64,000 nt of DNA from Malania oleifera (GCF_029873635.1 NC_080419.1:66360823-66424822), one strand, 5' to 3'; positions 44,595 through 58,074 are shown, counted from the stretch's first letter. Program-made: numbers and translations. The notes: a model not told the origin generated them from the letters alone.

Positions 44595-46941
44595 TGTTGG
44601 CCTTACAAGGTTTAAAATCTTGTTATCTTGTTTTGATGCTAACAAACAAGTGAAATTTAATGTATTTGTTTGAGTAATGATATTTCAGGGCTTATATATG
44701 AGAAAACAAAGGTCAAAGTGTTCAAGAGGATCAAATGAAGCTTAAAAGAGTCCAAACATGGATTTAAAGATGATATATTAAATCCTGAAGAATATGAAGA
44801 CATGAATGAGTTATTGAAAGCCAAGGAATACTAAAAGATCCAAAGAAGGGTAAAGTGATAAAGCTCAAAGAATATGAAAGCTTGAAGAAAAGATGGAAGC
44901 TTGAAGAAACAAAACATGAAGACTTAAGAATGAGAAAAGTTTTAGAAGTTTTCATGTAAGTACTTTAAATGTTTAAAATATCGTTTGCAATATTTTGAAG
45001 CTCTTAGGTTAACTTCTTGGACCTAAATATCTTTTAAAATATCTGTAAAATAATTTTATAAAGTCAAAAATTATTTTAAAAGGGTTAGAATCATTTTGGA
45101 ATAAAAAGCACCAAAAAGGGTTTTCCTGTTTGCTGTCAATTTTTATACATCCGTATTCAGGTGTATTTTTCAATATACAAACCTCATTATTTTAAAAAGT
45201 GTTCAACATGATAGTTTTAGTACTTTCTCTTAGCTTTCATTTGAAATCAATAACACCTAATTTGAAGTTATACATAAAAAGTTATGATCAAAACACTAAA
45301 GTATGGTCACTTCTATCGGTCAACTAAACACTATTCACGGGAGGGACTTCAGATGACTGAACAGATGACTTTGGTCGACTGAAGAATAAGTTCAGCTGAC
45401 TGAAGTATTTCCAGAACAGGCAAAAAGTTGCAGCAGTGAGTTCAGTCGACTGAACTTGTGACTTCAGTCAACTGAACTTGCGACATTAGTCAACTGAACC
45501 CTACTTCAGATGACTGACCCTCTATCCGGCTCTATTTTAAAGGGGTTTAAGGAACTTTAGTTGACTGACCACGACACTTTAGTCAACTGAACTCTGTTCA
45601 ACGAGAAAAATTTTCAAATTCTAATATTTTAAAATATAGCCGTTTGAGCTCCAAACTTTCTATAATATTGGAAAACACTTAAAGGATACTTTTGCAACAT
45701 GGAAACAAGTTTGAAAGTCTATAGATACATGGTTTTGCAAATCAAAACACATCCAAGAATTGAAAAATCTACTTGTAAAGCTGAAAGTATTCTTGTTCTT
45801 CCAAAGCTCTCTTGTTCACTCATTGAAAAATTATTTTGCTGAGAATTCTAAAGTTCTGATCCTTCTTTCTCTGAGTTCCTATTTCTAATCCTTATCTAAG
45901 AAGGATATTGGTAAATTCTACACTTGAGCTTCATTGTATTTCATATTGGTATTTTACATTCAAAGTACATAGTGCTGAAATTGTACTAACTTGCTCTTTA
46001 AGAGAGTATACTTGTATGCAGATTATATCTTGTGTCTTGTAGTTCTTTGACGATTCCAAGGGTTGTTTGGATCGTTGGCTAAGCAAGGAAATATTGCTTA
46101 GAGAGGCGGGCTCTAACCTATGTAAGGAGTGACCGAACGAGGGGATATCTTTTAGAGGAGGTGGGCTCTAGCCTTAACCAAGGAGTGTTGTAATCGGTAT
46201 TGTTCCACCCGTCAACGGAACTGAACTAGTGAATCCTTTGGTGGTTTGCCAAAGGTGAGGACGTAGGCTGGGTATAAGCCGAACCTCGTAAAAATCTCCG
46301 TCTCATTCTCTCTTTCCCTTACTCTTTATTTTCAGCATATTTAAATTGCGTGGATGGTTTAAAATTTAGGAATCATATAAACTACATATATTTGGAAAAT
46401 CAAACAAACTTAAGGTTTAAATTTGATTTGGGTTGTGGAAACCGAAAGGGAGTACGTTGGTGACACCACATCTTGCGGAAACCTTACGGGAGTACGTTAC
46501 TTGGTTAACATCCCAAAGATAAATTTACCAAGAGTTTATTTGAGTTCTAAATATTTGGAAAGAGTGATTTGATTCATCTATACAAGGCTTTACATCAGCA
46601 AGCATAAATTTTCATTTATTACAGGGCTTGGTTCAAATTTGGCAAATATAAACAAACAACCATCTTGAGTTGTTATATTACCAAAGTGCTGGATACTTTA
46701 TAACTTGGTTTGGTTGTTTGTTGTTTGACTTATACTTGGAAAATAAATTGATTGTTTGGTTTGAAGATTGCGTTTAATTGATTGGTTGTTTAATTAAGTT
46801 GTTGTGTGATTGGTGAAATTAAACAAATAAGTTAAAGAATTGGTTAAGTGTTTAAAGAAGTTAAGGATTCTTAAAAGAAGATAAAAGAAAGTTTTAAAAT
46901 CCAATTCACCCCCCCCTCTTGGGAAGCTATTTTTAATTTCA
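44595..46941 (+). repeat. 3' LTR of element C (2347 bp)
   Basis: TGTTGGCCTTACAAGG ... TTTTTAATTTCA. The palindrome array lies at about 45320-45600 and the TATA equivalent is TCTATAGATACATGG near 45718 (one base changed from TATAAATA). Confidence 0.93.
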
Positions 46942-46946
46942 AAATC

Positions 46947-48339
46947 AATTCAAAATAATTCAGTTTGAGCATATGAGAACCTAGCTTTACTACCAGCCTG
47001 CAATACACAACATACTGCATCAGCCATGCAGTTGGCATTCCACACAAGCATGCAAGTAAATAAGTTTCTGCAACAGCCTTGCATATTGCTTTCTATGCAA
47101 TCCAGTATTATCAATCAGTATATTCAATAACAGTTCACAATACTAGATAATCAAAAATCACTATCCATCAAGATATAATATGAACAATGAGCAACAGTGG
47201 ATAGTGATGAGTTTAGTGTTGTGTTGTTTTTCATAAAGGCATATGGAAATGTAATAATGAAAGCATTCAAAAGAGTCATGAAATTTTGAAAAGAAATGCT
47301 CCCCCTGAGTTATGCACTTATTCATTTTATGCCTTTTTCATCTCCAAATATTTTAGTCAAGGCTCCTAAGATTTTTAATCGATTTAGACTTGGCGTGAAT
47401 GCTTTAGGCTTATCAGACCAAAAAGTCACAATGAATATTCATTAAAGTGATAAGCCAATATTTGCCTATTTTCTTATGATTTTCAATATGTGAGAAGCAC
47501 AAGTTCAGATGACTTTTCATTTTTAAAATTCATTCATAGGTTTCTCAGTCATTTGCATTTCCATATATGTTGAAACTTGTAGCAATTATATTAGCCATTT
47601 AAGGTTCACAAAGATGAAGCTCTAAATTATTTGATTTAAAGTTTGAGAGCTTGTGAAGATAATTTAAACACTCTTATTAAAAAAAATCATTATTGAGTTC
47701 TTAAGAGTATTCAGAATGAAAGATATTTTTCAAAATATTTTCATGCTTAGTAATCATGTCCAGATATGAACAAGGAGCATCTAGGAGAGTATGAATTTTT
47801 GAATATAGTTCTAAGAGCATCTAGGAGAGTGGTATGTATCCTTTAGATATAATTATAATTATAAAGCAAGGATATAGCTAGTGAGTAGAAGGGATGTCTT
47901 ATGATGAGCACTGAATATATATTAGTCATTTATGATCAATAGTGTTTTAAACCTATAGTGATGACCGGATTTTGATTAATGAGGTTAAGGTTAAAGATAT
48001 ATAGAATATGATGGACTCCTAAAGCTCATCTCTGTGCAATGGATAATAGTGGCTTAACTTAAGATGATTTATCTTTAAGCATGAGTTAAGTAGTTGAAAT
48101 TAATTGCATAGCAAAGATACTATGTCTATTTGGAAGTGGATTTTATTCTAACATGCTATAGCCAATGTTTTTTATATTTTACCCAATCATTATGATATGT
48201 ATGCATTAAGTTTAGATTGGATATATTGCTTGAAATTCTAATAATCTTAGTATTCAGTATAGTGTATAGTGAATGCATCTACTAAGAATTTTTACTTAAG
48301 CACCAACCACTTCTGAAGCCTACAGTCATCACTGCCCCC
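46947..48339 (-). other. Non-coding internal region of element G (gag side)
   Basis: About 1.4 kb between gag of G and the insertion of C. No protein motif on either strand. One purine-rich tract on the minus strand near 47300 (GGGGGAGCA) recalls those near the polypurine tract. It continues at 37753-39192 once C is removed. Confidence 0.6.
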
Positions 48340-49515
48340 AAAACCTAATCCTAGGATCTAAGAAGGAATAAAACAATTTTGTACATTTTACTGGATCCCA
48401 ATCTTCCTTTGGTCCTACGGGGTTTTGCTTTCATAATTATCCATTTCATTTATTTTTCTAAGCCTCCGGCACTTTTGGATGAGCAAGTAGATAGAACGTG
48501 CTATTTCATTTTATAATGCAAGCAAGTTTTGAATAATCATGAAAGATTGTGCTTGCATACTCTATTTTTACTAGATGAGGCATGGAAAAATTTATAACGA
48601 TGGGATTTACAAAGTGAACCCTTTTTGAAAACATTTCTCTTTTTAACTCTAAAGGGTTTGCTATGATTATTCTTTTCATTTTCACTTTTGATTATAACTC
48701 TAGAATAATAATCTTTTTCTTCCTCCAAACAGAAAATTTTCAGTACCTTTTCAATCTTTTTATTTTCAAGGATGTCGTGATACTCTCTTAGATCTTTAAT
48801 TGTTTTTCCAACCTTACATTTTCATTTTTCAAACATATTTTCTGTTTAGACACCCTAGCTAGAAGCTTATTCATTTTCAATAAAGTACATTCTAGTTCCT
48901 TGTTAAAGGGCATGCCATTATCATTAGATTTATTGCATGATTCAGCATCGGATATATCATAGTAATACTCAAATAAATCAATGCAAGCATCATAAACAAT
49001 ATTCTCATAAAAAACAATAGATGATTCATCATATAGTTTCTCACATGTTTTGGCACAGGAATCATTGCAGTAAACATTAGATGAATTAATACATGCATTA
49101 TTGTTAAAGTAGTCATTAAAGGCAAGTGATGATTCAACATATGATATATCATAGGATTCAGCATAAGAATCATCACATGCTTCATTACATGAATTAGTAA
49201 ATGAGCTAGGGTAAGATTCATATACCTCATCATATACTAATGCAATAAGCTCATTATTAGCCACTATTGGATCATTTAGGCTTGGAGCGTCTGAAGTGGC
49301 AATTTCCTTTTCCTAGGTCTCTCCATACTTCTTTTCAAGCTCAACCCAAATCTCTTGTGCACTACTACATGCCATAATCTCATGAAGAATATCAGTATCC
49401 ATGGCATGTGAATTTGCATGCATTAAATTAATATCATTTTCTACTGGCATAAAAATTCACTTATCAATCACCTACCAAGCCCTCCAATCCATAGATTTTA
49501 TAAATATGCTCAAAA
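48340..49515 (-). pseudogene. gag pseudogene of element G
   Basis: On the minus strand: KSMDWRAW-like start (about 49505-49480), then HEIMACSSAQEIWVELEKKY (about 49390-49325), the gag block of this family. The open stretch 49264-48788 encodes an acidic, Ser/Cys/Tyr-rich region with repeated CN..CDDSY.ESYDIS-like words, followed by a short coiled coil (LLARVSKQKICLKNENVRLE). A decayed knuckle C-L-H-Y-K-M-K-*-H-V-L-S-T-C lies near 48525-48485 (second Cys to Tyr, Gly lost to a stop). It ends with NPVGPKEDWDPVK near 48420-48380, the counterpart of GPKKIWVPK. No pol follows. The acidic region differs strongly from C and K. Confidence 0.75.
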
Positions 49516-49575
49516 CCAGGAGGTTGTGCTACACAGACTTCTTCATTTATAAATCCATTTAGAAATGCACTCTTT
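49516..49575 (-). pseudogene. copia reverse transcriptase fragment upstream of gag in element G (part 2)
   Basis: The minus strand encodes KSAFLNGFINEEVCVAQPPG and FEH, a conserved copia RT block (usually DVK(S/T)AFLNG...V.QPPGFE). It continues from the part at 61651-61704 across element K and then switches without a gap into gag sequence near 49510. In a normal copia element RT lies downstream of gag, so this order is abnormal. Confidence 0.82.
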
Positions 49576-52159
49576 ACATCAGTTGGCCTTACAAGGCTTA
49601 AAATCTTGTTGTCTTGTTTTGATGCTAACAAACAAGTGGAACTTAACATATTTGTGTGAGTAATGATTTTAGGGCTCATGTATGAGAAGGCAAGGTCAAA
49701 GTGCTCACAAGGATCAAATGAAACTTAAAAGAGTTAAAGCATGGATTTAAAGATGATTTAAATAAAGCTTGAAGATTATGAGAGCATGCATATTAAAGTG
49801 AAATTGCTAAAAGCCTAAAGTACATTGAAAACTTGAAGAAAAGATGGACTCAAAGCAAGGACATACATGAAAACTTCAAGAGTTGAAGGAATTTTAATAA
49901 AGTTTTATGTAAGTACTTCATTCGATTTCAATATGGATACAAGAAGCTCTTAGGTCAATTCCTTGGACCTAGATAATTTTTAACATACTTGGAAAATATT
50001 TTTATAATTTCAAAAATTGTTTCAAAAAGGTTAGAATCATTTTTGGAATGAAAAACACCAAAAAGAGGATTTCCCAATTGCTGTCATTTTTCATACATTC
50101 ACATTGAGGTGCAATTTTCTTTATTAAAACTCCTTATTTTAAAAGTTGTTCAATATGAACGTTGTAGTATTTTTGCTTAGCTTTCATTTGAAACCAATAA
50201 AACCTAATTTAGAGATGAATAGAAAAAGCTATGACTAAAATACTGAAGTGGGGTCAAAGTTGTCAGCCAACTGAACACTGTTCACGATGGAACATCAGAA
50301 GACTAAACTGGACACTTTGGTCCCTTAAACCTTGGTCGTTTGAAGTTATCTTCAGTTGACTGAAGATTAAGTTCAGTCATCTGAAGTTTTTGCTGAAGGT
50401 TTTTTAAAGAGGCAGAACCACCTCAGATGACTGAACTCGAAAGTTCAGACGTCTAAACACTGTTAACGATCATATTTTTTAAAAGTTTTTAAATTCAAAC
50501 TTATATTTCTTATGCTCCAAAACTTTCTATAAACTTGGGAAACACTCCAATCCACTTGGGGAACATGAAATAGACTTGATTTATCATCTATAAATAACCC
50601 CCCAAGGCTAAGGATTAAACATACCACGAAAATACAGCAAACAAGCTTTCTTGCTCTCAAATCTCCCAATGCTCTCAAAGCTCTCTAGTGCAATCAATTT
50701 TTGAGTTTCACTAATGATATTTGTTGTCAATTTATCAAGAAAATTTGGAGTCTACTCTTATTTCTTTCAACCTAGAAAGAAGGCTTACGGTGATATCTAC
50801 TTGAGCTTCATATTTCCATATTGTAAATTTGTTTGAAGTATATTAGTTTTTAACTTGTACTAATCAGCTCTTTGTGTGAGCATTCCTTGTACACATCTAT
50901 TTGATTTATATCTTGTGTTAGCTTTATCATGATCCCAAGAGGAGGGGGGGGGGTGAATTGGTATTTTTAAATTTAATCCCTAGGTGAATGTTCTAACACC
51001 AATATGTTCACACCCTTAAGAACAATCTAGTGCAAGTAAAGTAAATATACCAGAAATTAAATAAAGCAATTTAATTAACGCCATATGCACCTGAAAGCAG
51101 TAAAGTAAAAGTGACACACAAAGATGTTATCGTGGTTCGGTCAATTGCCTACGTCCCCGCCTTGGCTAACCTGCACAAGGATTACCACTATAACTTGCTC
51201 ACTTAAACGGGTGGAGCGGCACCTATATAAATCAGGTCAATTCAAGGGCTAACCTCAACCGATACATACAATACTTACTGGGTTGGATTACCGTCCCCTC
51301 AGGCCATGCCTGGAAACACTCAGATTTTACAATCAAATGGTACAACACATAAGTGCTTTCACGTAAAGCATATGTGTACCCAAATGCGCACAATCACATA
51401 CACATCAATAGCCTGGATATAATGTAAGCTCAGTGATACTAGTTTTGTTCAATCAATACTCAATACAACATACTCAATATGAAGCTCAAGAGTATTCAAC
51501 ACAGTATAATCAGTATGATGAACAATCGTATTCAACACAAGCAAAGTCTTGGAATCTAAACAGGATATTTTCAGTAGTACATCAATATTCCAAGTATACT
51601 GAACAGATAATCAAACTAATTCCAAAAGGATCTTCCTCAATGAAAGATGCACAACACTAGTTTGAATAATACTTGCTTATTTGAAAAATCTTTGCACACC
51701 AAAAAAAATGAAGCTATTGGACACTTGCAATGGAATGCAAATATCCTAAGCTTTCTAAGTTCAATCCCACACAAGAATTATAAAAGAGAAATTCCTAGGA
51801 TAAACCTAAGCTAAAACTCCCAAAGAAAAAGTTTCAAGCACACATACAAATGGGAGTATTAGCAATGAACAATAATCACATAAAAACAAGAAACACTCTC
51901 ACGCTCTCAGATTTATCGAATGGATGCAAGATATGAGAGTATTTGGACAAAGAGTAATTTTTCAGTAGAGAGGATTTTTGCTTAATCACTTTTTGCTAAC
52001 TTCCTCTCTAATCATAGCAAATGAAACCATATATATAGGTAGGGGAAAAATTATAACCGTTCGGGACAGAATGGGTATTAGTAAAAGAGTTCCAAAAGGT
52101 TAAACTCCAATTAGCCCAAAATAACTCTTTTTACCACGGTTAAACTAATTTTAACCGGG

Positions 52160-52540
52160 CGAGGTTCAGGTGGCTGAACCTTGGTTTGGTCGCCCGATTA
52201 GACACAGTTCAAAAAGTTATTCAACTAAGTTCGATCACCCGGATATAAGGTCGGCAGCCCGAATCAAAGTCAGTAGCTAAGCTTCGTGACTTCGGGTGCC
52301 CAGTCAACTTTTCGGTGGCCCGAACCTCAGTGTTGGTTCGCCCGGGGATATATTTGAACTAAAATCATAGGACGCCCGAGTTGGTGAATAGTCCCTTTCG
52401 AGGGGTTCGGGCGCCTGAGGAAGATGTGTGCATTTAGGGTTCGGTCACCTGAGGGTTGGTCAACATTTTGACTTTCAAGGTTCAGGCACTCGAGGAGTTT
52501 TGTACTCCAAAAGTTTGGTTGCCCGACTCCTTTTAACTTG
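52160..52540 (-). promoter_or_regulatory. CGCCCGA-type palindrome array in LTR E
   Basis: Repeated motifs such as GGTTCAGGTGGCTGAACC (52163), GGTTCGGGCGCCTGAGG (52405), GGTTCGGTCACCTGAGGG (52439). They precede a TATATATA tract near 52025-52035 on the minus strand. Confidence 0.58.
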
Positions 52541-52740
52541 CTTAAATTTGTCCAATTTTAAGCACAATTATAACACACTCATATATTTTATGTTATGTGT
52601 GTGAGTGTTGGAGCCTAGGGTCTTGCTATGGTTTAATTGAGCTTACGCTATATCTTGTATGTATGATGTGCAAGTGATAAACATACAACCATAGCCTAGG
52701 TTACTATTATAGACCCATATCAATTATTACAGACCGATAT

Positions 52741-52764
52741 TGTAATATCCTCAAATTTCTTACC

Positions 52765-52795
<31 letters not shown>

Positions 52796-53909
52796 TTTTT
52801 TTTATATGTATATCTACATCCATACCTAAGCAGCAGAAACACAATCATATAACCATTTATATATGTAAATATTATACAATACCAGAATCCAATATATCGA
52901 CCATAGCCATACAAAACAAATTCCTCCAGCATCATCTACCCCAGAAATACAAAGTTTTGTAAAAAATCACCCTATAACCAGGGTAATCAAAATACTCTCT
53001 ATCTGCGAGCCTGATCTGCTCGCCCAACTGACTCACCTAAAAAATGTTAAAGTTATGGGGTGAGTCAACGTTCAGTAAGTGGAAATATGCTATTATTAGT
53101 GTGTGGCAACTAAGTTAAGAATACTTTTTAAATAACAACTGAACTGTAATACCATAATAAATATGTAAAGCATATCTTTCTTCTCACAATTTAAAATATA
53201 ACTGTATCATCTTTGTTTTTCTACTTTTAATACTGCTAATAATATCATACTATACTCATCATATACTGTAAAGTTGTATACATATACATAACTGTGTTTT
53301 ATCCCTAAAACTCTGTATGTCATGATTTGACCCCTCATGACAGGGTTGTGCGGCTCGTAGGCGGGACTTCATCTGGTCAACCCTCTAAATAAGTCAATAT
53401 ACTCTACACTACCTCAGCCCGACCAAACTGCATCCACTCCTAGGCTCGGGACTGGTTGCTACCTCGTCGAACTGGCCCCCTCCACCTAGTGAACTGGGGA
53501 GCTGCATACTCTCTGAGCACGGTCAATGGTACCCACACACTATCTCAGATATGTGGTTGCACTCTATCTATATCTAGCATTGGTACCGTGCTCTATACTC
53601 TTTATCTATACTGTATCTGTCTGTAATCTTCGTTAGGGATCTGATACTATATATATACATATATACTCTTTTACTGTTTTCATCATGTTTCCGAAATTAC
53701 CATAATGCTATCTTTCTGTACTGTAAATACTGTATCTGTAGCATCTTAATGCTATCTCTGTATATCTGTCTGTATTCTTTGTCTATATACTCTGTCTGTA
53801 TACTCTATATGCTATGGTAATAGGAAACATGGCATATTATAAACACTATATATACTGTTCTGTATAAAACTGTAATATATATACTGATCTGAGTAAAACT
53901 ATATACATG

Positions 53910-53942
<33 letters not shown>

Positions 53943-54963
53943 CTGTTTTTTGAAACTATTTGAATAAAAGCTGTATATGCATGCATATCTTTTGGATAAT
54001 CTTTTTGAATATATAACTATATCTATATGTTTTGTATAACTCCATATACTGGAAAAACTATATAAACTGTATATACTATCTATATCTGTGTATTCAGTAT
54101 AGTAATACACTGTAAAAACTGTATAAGTTCTTCATCACATAAATATCCACTTAGGCCACACAAGCATTTAAAACTCATATTTTGTAAAACTAGGTAATAA
54201 GCTGGTATATACATATGTGTAAAATCTCTGTTAACATTATAACAATTCCTAGTATAGCATATTTCCCTTACCTTAGCTCTGAACCCTACTAAATTCTGGC
54301 TCTAGACGCGCAGGGTTCCTAACTCAACATCCTGAAAACAAAATCCCCCAAAATAAAATATCAATATTTTCTTACATAATTTCCCATAACTACAAGGAAG
54401 GCATAATCTTAACAAAATACCTTACCCTGGATTTGGGATGAAATCCAAACCAACTTCTCCAACGATCAGCTCCGGCAGACTTACAAAGAACTTCGCCAGG
54501 AGCGTCGTGGTGACTCTAGATCTTTGATTCAGAGTAAAATGGGCCCAAAATTGAAGAGAGAAGGAAGGAGGGGTGTAGAGAGAGAAAGAAGAAAGAATTG
54601 CGCCAAATAATTGCTGAAAATCTGGGTTTTGTCAATTTATAACCCTGGGTTCGTTGACGAGAGACGTCATCTTATTGACGAGTCTTTAAGGAATTTCATC
54701 AATGCACTACCTCCCTCGTCGACAAATTTCAGACTACCCCAAAACCTCTCTCGATTTTTTCTCGTCGACGAGGCATGGCTTCGTTGACGAGGTCCTTTAT
54801 GCGCTCATCGACGAATTCCCTGTGTTTTTCGACGAGGCTCTATGTAAGAGTTTTAGGTCATTCCATCCAAAATGCAATGTTGTATTGCCTCCTTCTGTTT
54901 TTGTTTCCATTTTCCCTCTCTCTTTAATATTTAAATACCATTTTTATTATTTGGGTCCTTACA
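52741..54963 (-). repeat. Solo gypsy LTR F, minus strand (2223 bp)
   Basis: Begins TGTAATATCCTC and ends GGGTCCTTACA on the plus strand, with perfect 5-bp duplications GATAT at 52736-52740 and 54964-54968. It belongs to the LTR subfamily of element B. On the minus strand the palindrome array (54855-54655), TATA-like TTATAAATTGAC near 54640, and GA/CT-rich sequence near 54590 follow in the usual order. (TA)n runs lie near 52766-52790 and 53917-53942. Confidence 0.93.
54655..54855 (-). promoter_or_regulatory. GTCGAC-core palindrome array in LTR F
   Basis: Motifs of the type CTCGTCGACGAGG (54759-54771), CCTCGTCGACAAAT (54715), GCTCATCGACGAAT (54793), TTCGACGAGG (54826), and GTTGACGAG variants. 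Confidence 0.6.
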
Positions 54964-56117
54964 GATATGAATTACAATTACAAAAACAAGTCTTCGTGGT
55001 CTTCTTGTTTCTTCAAGTGTTCTTCCTTGGGATATTCACTTGAACTTGTACAAGCACTTGACAATCATCAAATATCAGTATTTGTCATTATAAAAATCGT
55101 GTGCAACCTATGAGGTCAACATCTTGTAGATTGACGATTCCAAGGAGTGTTTGAATCGTTAGCTAAGCAAGGGGATTTGCTTAGAGAGGTGGGCTCTAGC
55201 CTATTTGTTGGAGTGACCGAACGAGGGTACATCATTTTGAGAAGGCGGACTCTAGCCTTAACCAAGGAGTGTTGTAAAGGTTTGTTCCGCCCATTAAAGG
55301 AACAGGTTTAGTGAATCCTTTGGTGGTTTGCCAAAGGCGAGGACGTAGGTTGGGTATAAGCTGAACCTTGTAAAAATCTCCATCTCACTCTTTCTTTCCT
55401 TACTCTTTATTTTTAGTACATATTTAAATTGCGTGGATGATTTAAATTGAAAATCATATATACTACGTATATTTGGGAATCAAGTAAACATAAAGTTTAA
55501 TTTTGATTTGGGTTGCGAAAACTCAATGGGAGTACGTTGGTTATACCATATCTTACGGAAACCATACGGGAGTACGTTACTTGGTTAAACATCCCAAAGA
55601 TAAATTAACTGAGAGTTTTTTTGAATTCTGAATATTGGGAAGAGTGTGGATATTGTGTTGATTGGATTTCATATTGCACAACATATTAAAGAAGCAAATC
55701 CATTACTACAGGGCTTAATTCAAATTTATAACCAAGGCTGACAACAAAAGCTAAAAGTTGAATTTAATATATTGATATATTGTGGCTGAATGGTTTAAAG
55801 TTTGAATGTGTTTATATTCCAAAGAGTGTTGAATCTTGCATACTTCTATTAATCTAATAGTGCTGCAGTTAACTTATAGTTGAGAAATTAATTGGTTGTT
55901 TGGTTTGAATATTGTGCTTAATTGATTGGTTGTTTAATTGTATTATTGATGGAATAAAGGAAACTAAGTTCTTGTGTGTGATTGAAAATTTAAACAAACA
56001 AGTTAAGAATTAGTTAAAAGAAATAAAAGAAGGTTAAGGATTCTTAAAAGGAAATAAAAGAAATTTTTATAATCCAATTCACCCCCCCCCTCTTGGGACT
56101 ACACCTTACTTTTCAAT

Positions 56118-56129
56118 TGGTATCAAAGC
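56118..56129 (+). other. Primer binding site, element K
   Basis: TGGTATCAAAGC lies two bases after the LTR end, one mismatch from the consensus initiator Met tRNA site. Confidence 0.88.
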
Positions 56130-56172
56130 AGGGTTATAGAAAATCTTAATTAATAGTTATAAAAGGATCTTA

Positions 56173-58074
56173 ATGGCTAACTTAGGCATAACTCCCTTTG
56201 GAGAGGGAAAATCTTCAACTAGGCCACAATCTTCTGTGGACACAACTATACATTTTGGAAAAAGAAAATGCAAATATACCTTCAAACCATGGATTGGAAA
56301 GCTTAGGAGGTTGTCACGGATGGAGATCTAATTCCTACCACATTAGTAGATAGAAAACAAATACCTAAGGAAAAGGAAGACATGACTGAAAGAGATTATA
56401 AAATGTTGCAAATAAACTCTAGTGCTATGAATGCTCTATATTGTGCTTTAGATGCCAACGAATTTAATAGAGTAATGACTTGCAAATCAGCTAAGAAAAT
56501 ATGGGACAAACTTGAAGTCACTTATGAAGGCACTATAGATGTTAGGGATAATAGGATCAATATGCTCACGAGTGAATATGAAGCTTTTAGGATGAACTTG
56601 GATGAATCCATAACTAATATGTTTACTAGGTTCACTCACACAATAAATTCCCTAAATGCACTAGGAAAAACCTATACTACTTATGAGATGATTAGGAAAA
56701 TTCTTAAAGGGCTGCCACCAAAATGGGAACCAAAAGCCACTACCATAACTGAAGGAAGAAATCTGAAAACCACCTCCTTAGATGAGTTAATAGGTTTTCT
56801 ACTTACATATGAAATAGCAATAAATGAAAGAAGTGGAAAAACTAAAGCCCAGGAATCTATAGCCTTCAAAGCCTCAAACTCTAGTATTGAAGAAGAAATT
56901 GATGAAGATGAAGTAGCCTTTATATCTAAAAAGTTAGCAAGGATACTAAGAAGGAGAAACAAATTCAAAAGAAGAAATCAAAACTCTGAATCAGAAGAAG
57001 AAGAAACTAATACGAAGAAATCTAAAAGTAAAACTCCTACATGCTATAATTGCAACAAAGCTGGACATTTAAAACCAGAATGTCCTCTACTTAAGAAATA
57101 GTCTAAGAAGAAAAAAAAAAGGCCTTGAAAGCCACTACTTGGGACATGATGAGTACAAGTAGTTCTGAAATTGAATCAAGTGACCAAGAGGTTGCTTAAA
57201 CGTGCTTTATGACTTGTGATGATGAGGAAAACTCCTCATCTAAATCTTCAAATAATTCTTGTAGTGATGAATCCAATGATGAAAGCTTGTCATCTTATGA
57301 AGAACTTCAAAATGACTTATTCAAGGTGTATAAGATGTTAATTAAAGTAACTAAACAAAACACTTTATTGAAAATAAGAATGAAGGTATAATGAAAGAAT
57401 TAGAATCCCTTAGAACTGCTGAAAGAGAAAAGGATTCAAAAATCAAGAAGATAGAAAGTAAGAATGAAGCTGTGTCAAAGGAGTTAGAATCCAAAAATCT
57501 TGTTGAAAAGGAAAATGACTTGAAAATCAAAGAATTAGAATGCAAGAATGAAAAAATGATAGAAGACCTTCGTTCCCTATCCTATATAGAATATAAGAAA
57601 GATATACATATTTCTGAATTAGAGGATAAAGTAAGAAAATTATCTCAAGAATTAGAGAAATCACTAAAGAAGGTTGATGACAAGAAAGAGATAGAAATAA
57701 ATGATCTCAAAAATCAGATTGAAGATAAAGAAAAGATCATCTATAACTTTACAAAAAGAAAAACAAACTTTGACAAAATGATAGGTTTACAGAGGATGTC
57801 CTTAAACAAAGAAGGTATTGGATTTAATGGGATTGAAAATAAAAAGAAAAAGAATCTTTACATGGGTTATTTTTCAAAAGAATCCAAAGATCATACTAGT
57901 ACATCTTTTATTACTTACACTAACAACATATGCTATCAGTGTAAGAAAAAGGGACATATAAAGTTTGAATGTTCATTTAAGAGAAAAGGTGTGAAAAATA
58001 AACAAATATGGAGAGTTAAAGAAACATCCTTTATTCAACCAAGTGGACTCAAGAAAGTATGGGTACCAAGATGA
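56173..58074 (+). pseudogene. gag of gag-only element K (several frameshifts and stops)
   Basis: Start ATG at 56173 (MANLGITPFGEG). A small deletion near 56227 shifts the frame early. The long open part 56382-57101 has CKSAKKIWDKLEVTYEG, the rest of the UBN2-type gag block, an acidic run and zinc knuckle 1, C-Y-N-C-N-K-A-G-H-L-K-P-E-C (about 57042-57083). Breaks occur at about 57100-57120 (stop and A-run), near 57197 (TAA) and near 57390. The coiled coil (57391-57740) is intact in one frame through zinc knuckle 2, C-Y-Q-C-K-K-K-G-H-I-K-F-E-C (57930-57971), ending KKVWVPR then TGA. It has the same architecture as C. Confidence 0.9.

Larger units (their letters stand above)
39198..46941 (+). 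mobile_element. Gag-only SIRE-like copia element C, complete
   Basis: 5' LTR 39198-41483, primer site, gag 41541-43456, a non-coding region of about 1.1 kb, polypurine tract, 3' LTR 44595-46941. Perfect 5-bp duplications AAATC at 39193-39197 and 46942-46946. No protease, integrase or RT motif is present anywhere between gag and the 3' LTR. Element K has the same layout and shares sequence downstream of gag, so the pol-less form is not a private deletion of this copy. It would need enzymes from a related complete element. Confidence 0.93.
50916..55121 (-). repeat. Solo LTR E of a SIRE-like copia family, minus strand, split by LTR F
   Basis: Begins TGTTAGCTTTATCATG and ends TGAGGTCAACA on the plus strand, with perfect 5-bp duplications TCTTG at 50911-50915 and 55122-55126. 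Net length without F is about 2.0 kb. Its terminal part (CCAAGAGG, G run, TGAATTGG) matches LTRs N and G. A palindrome array of type TTCGGGCGCCCGAA (52160-52540) lies upstream of TATATA near 52030 on the minus strand. Confidence 0.92.
49581..56115 (+). repeat. 5' LTR of element K, split by solo LTR E
   Basis: The two parts are 49581-50915 and 55127-56115, joined at the TCTTG duplication of E. It ends CACCCCCCCCCTCTTGGG then ACTACACCTTACTTTTCA. It has an array of TTCAGATGACTGAA-type motifs near 50265-50460 and CATCTATAAATAACCCC (TATA near 50529). Confidence 0.92.

Noticed and set aside
53805-54110. Tyr/Ile-rich open frame with (TA)n-derived repeats
   Set aside because: Arises from a TA microsatellite and AT-rich LTR sequence; not a membrane protein.
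54702-55043. Open frame of 113 codons
   Set aside because: Spans the palindrome array of LTR F and the end of that LTR; the frame is an accident of LTR sequence.
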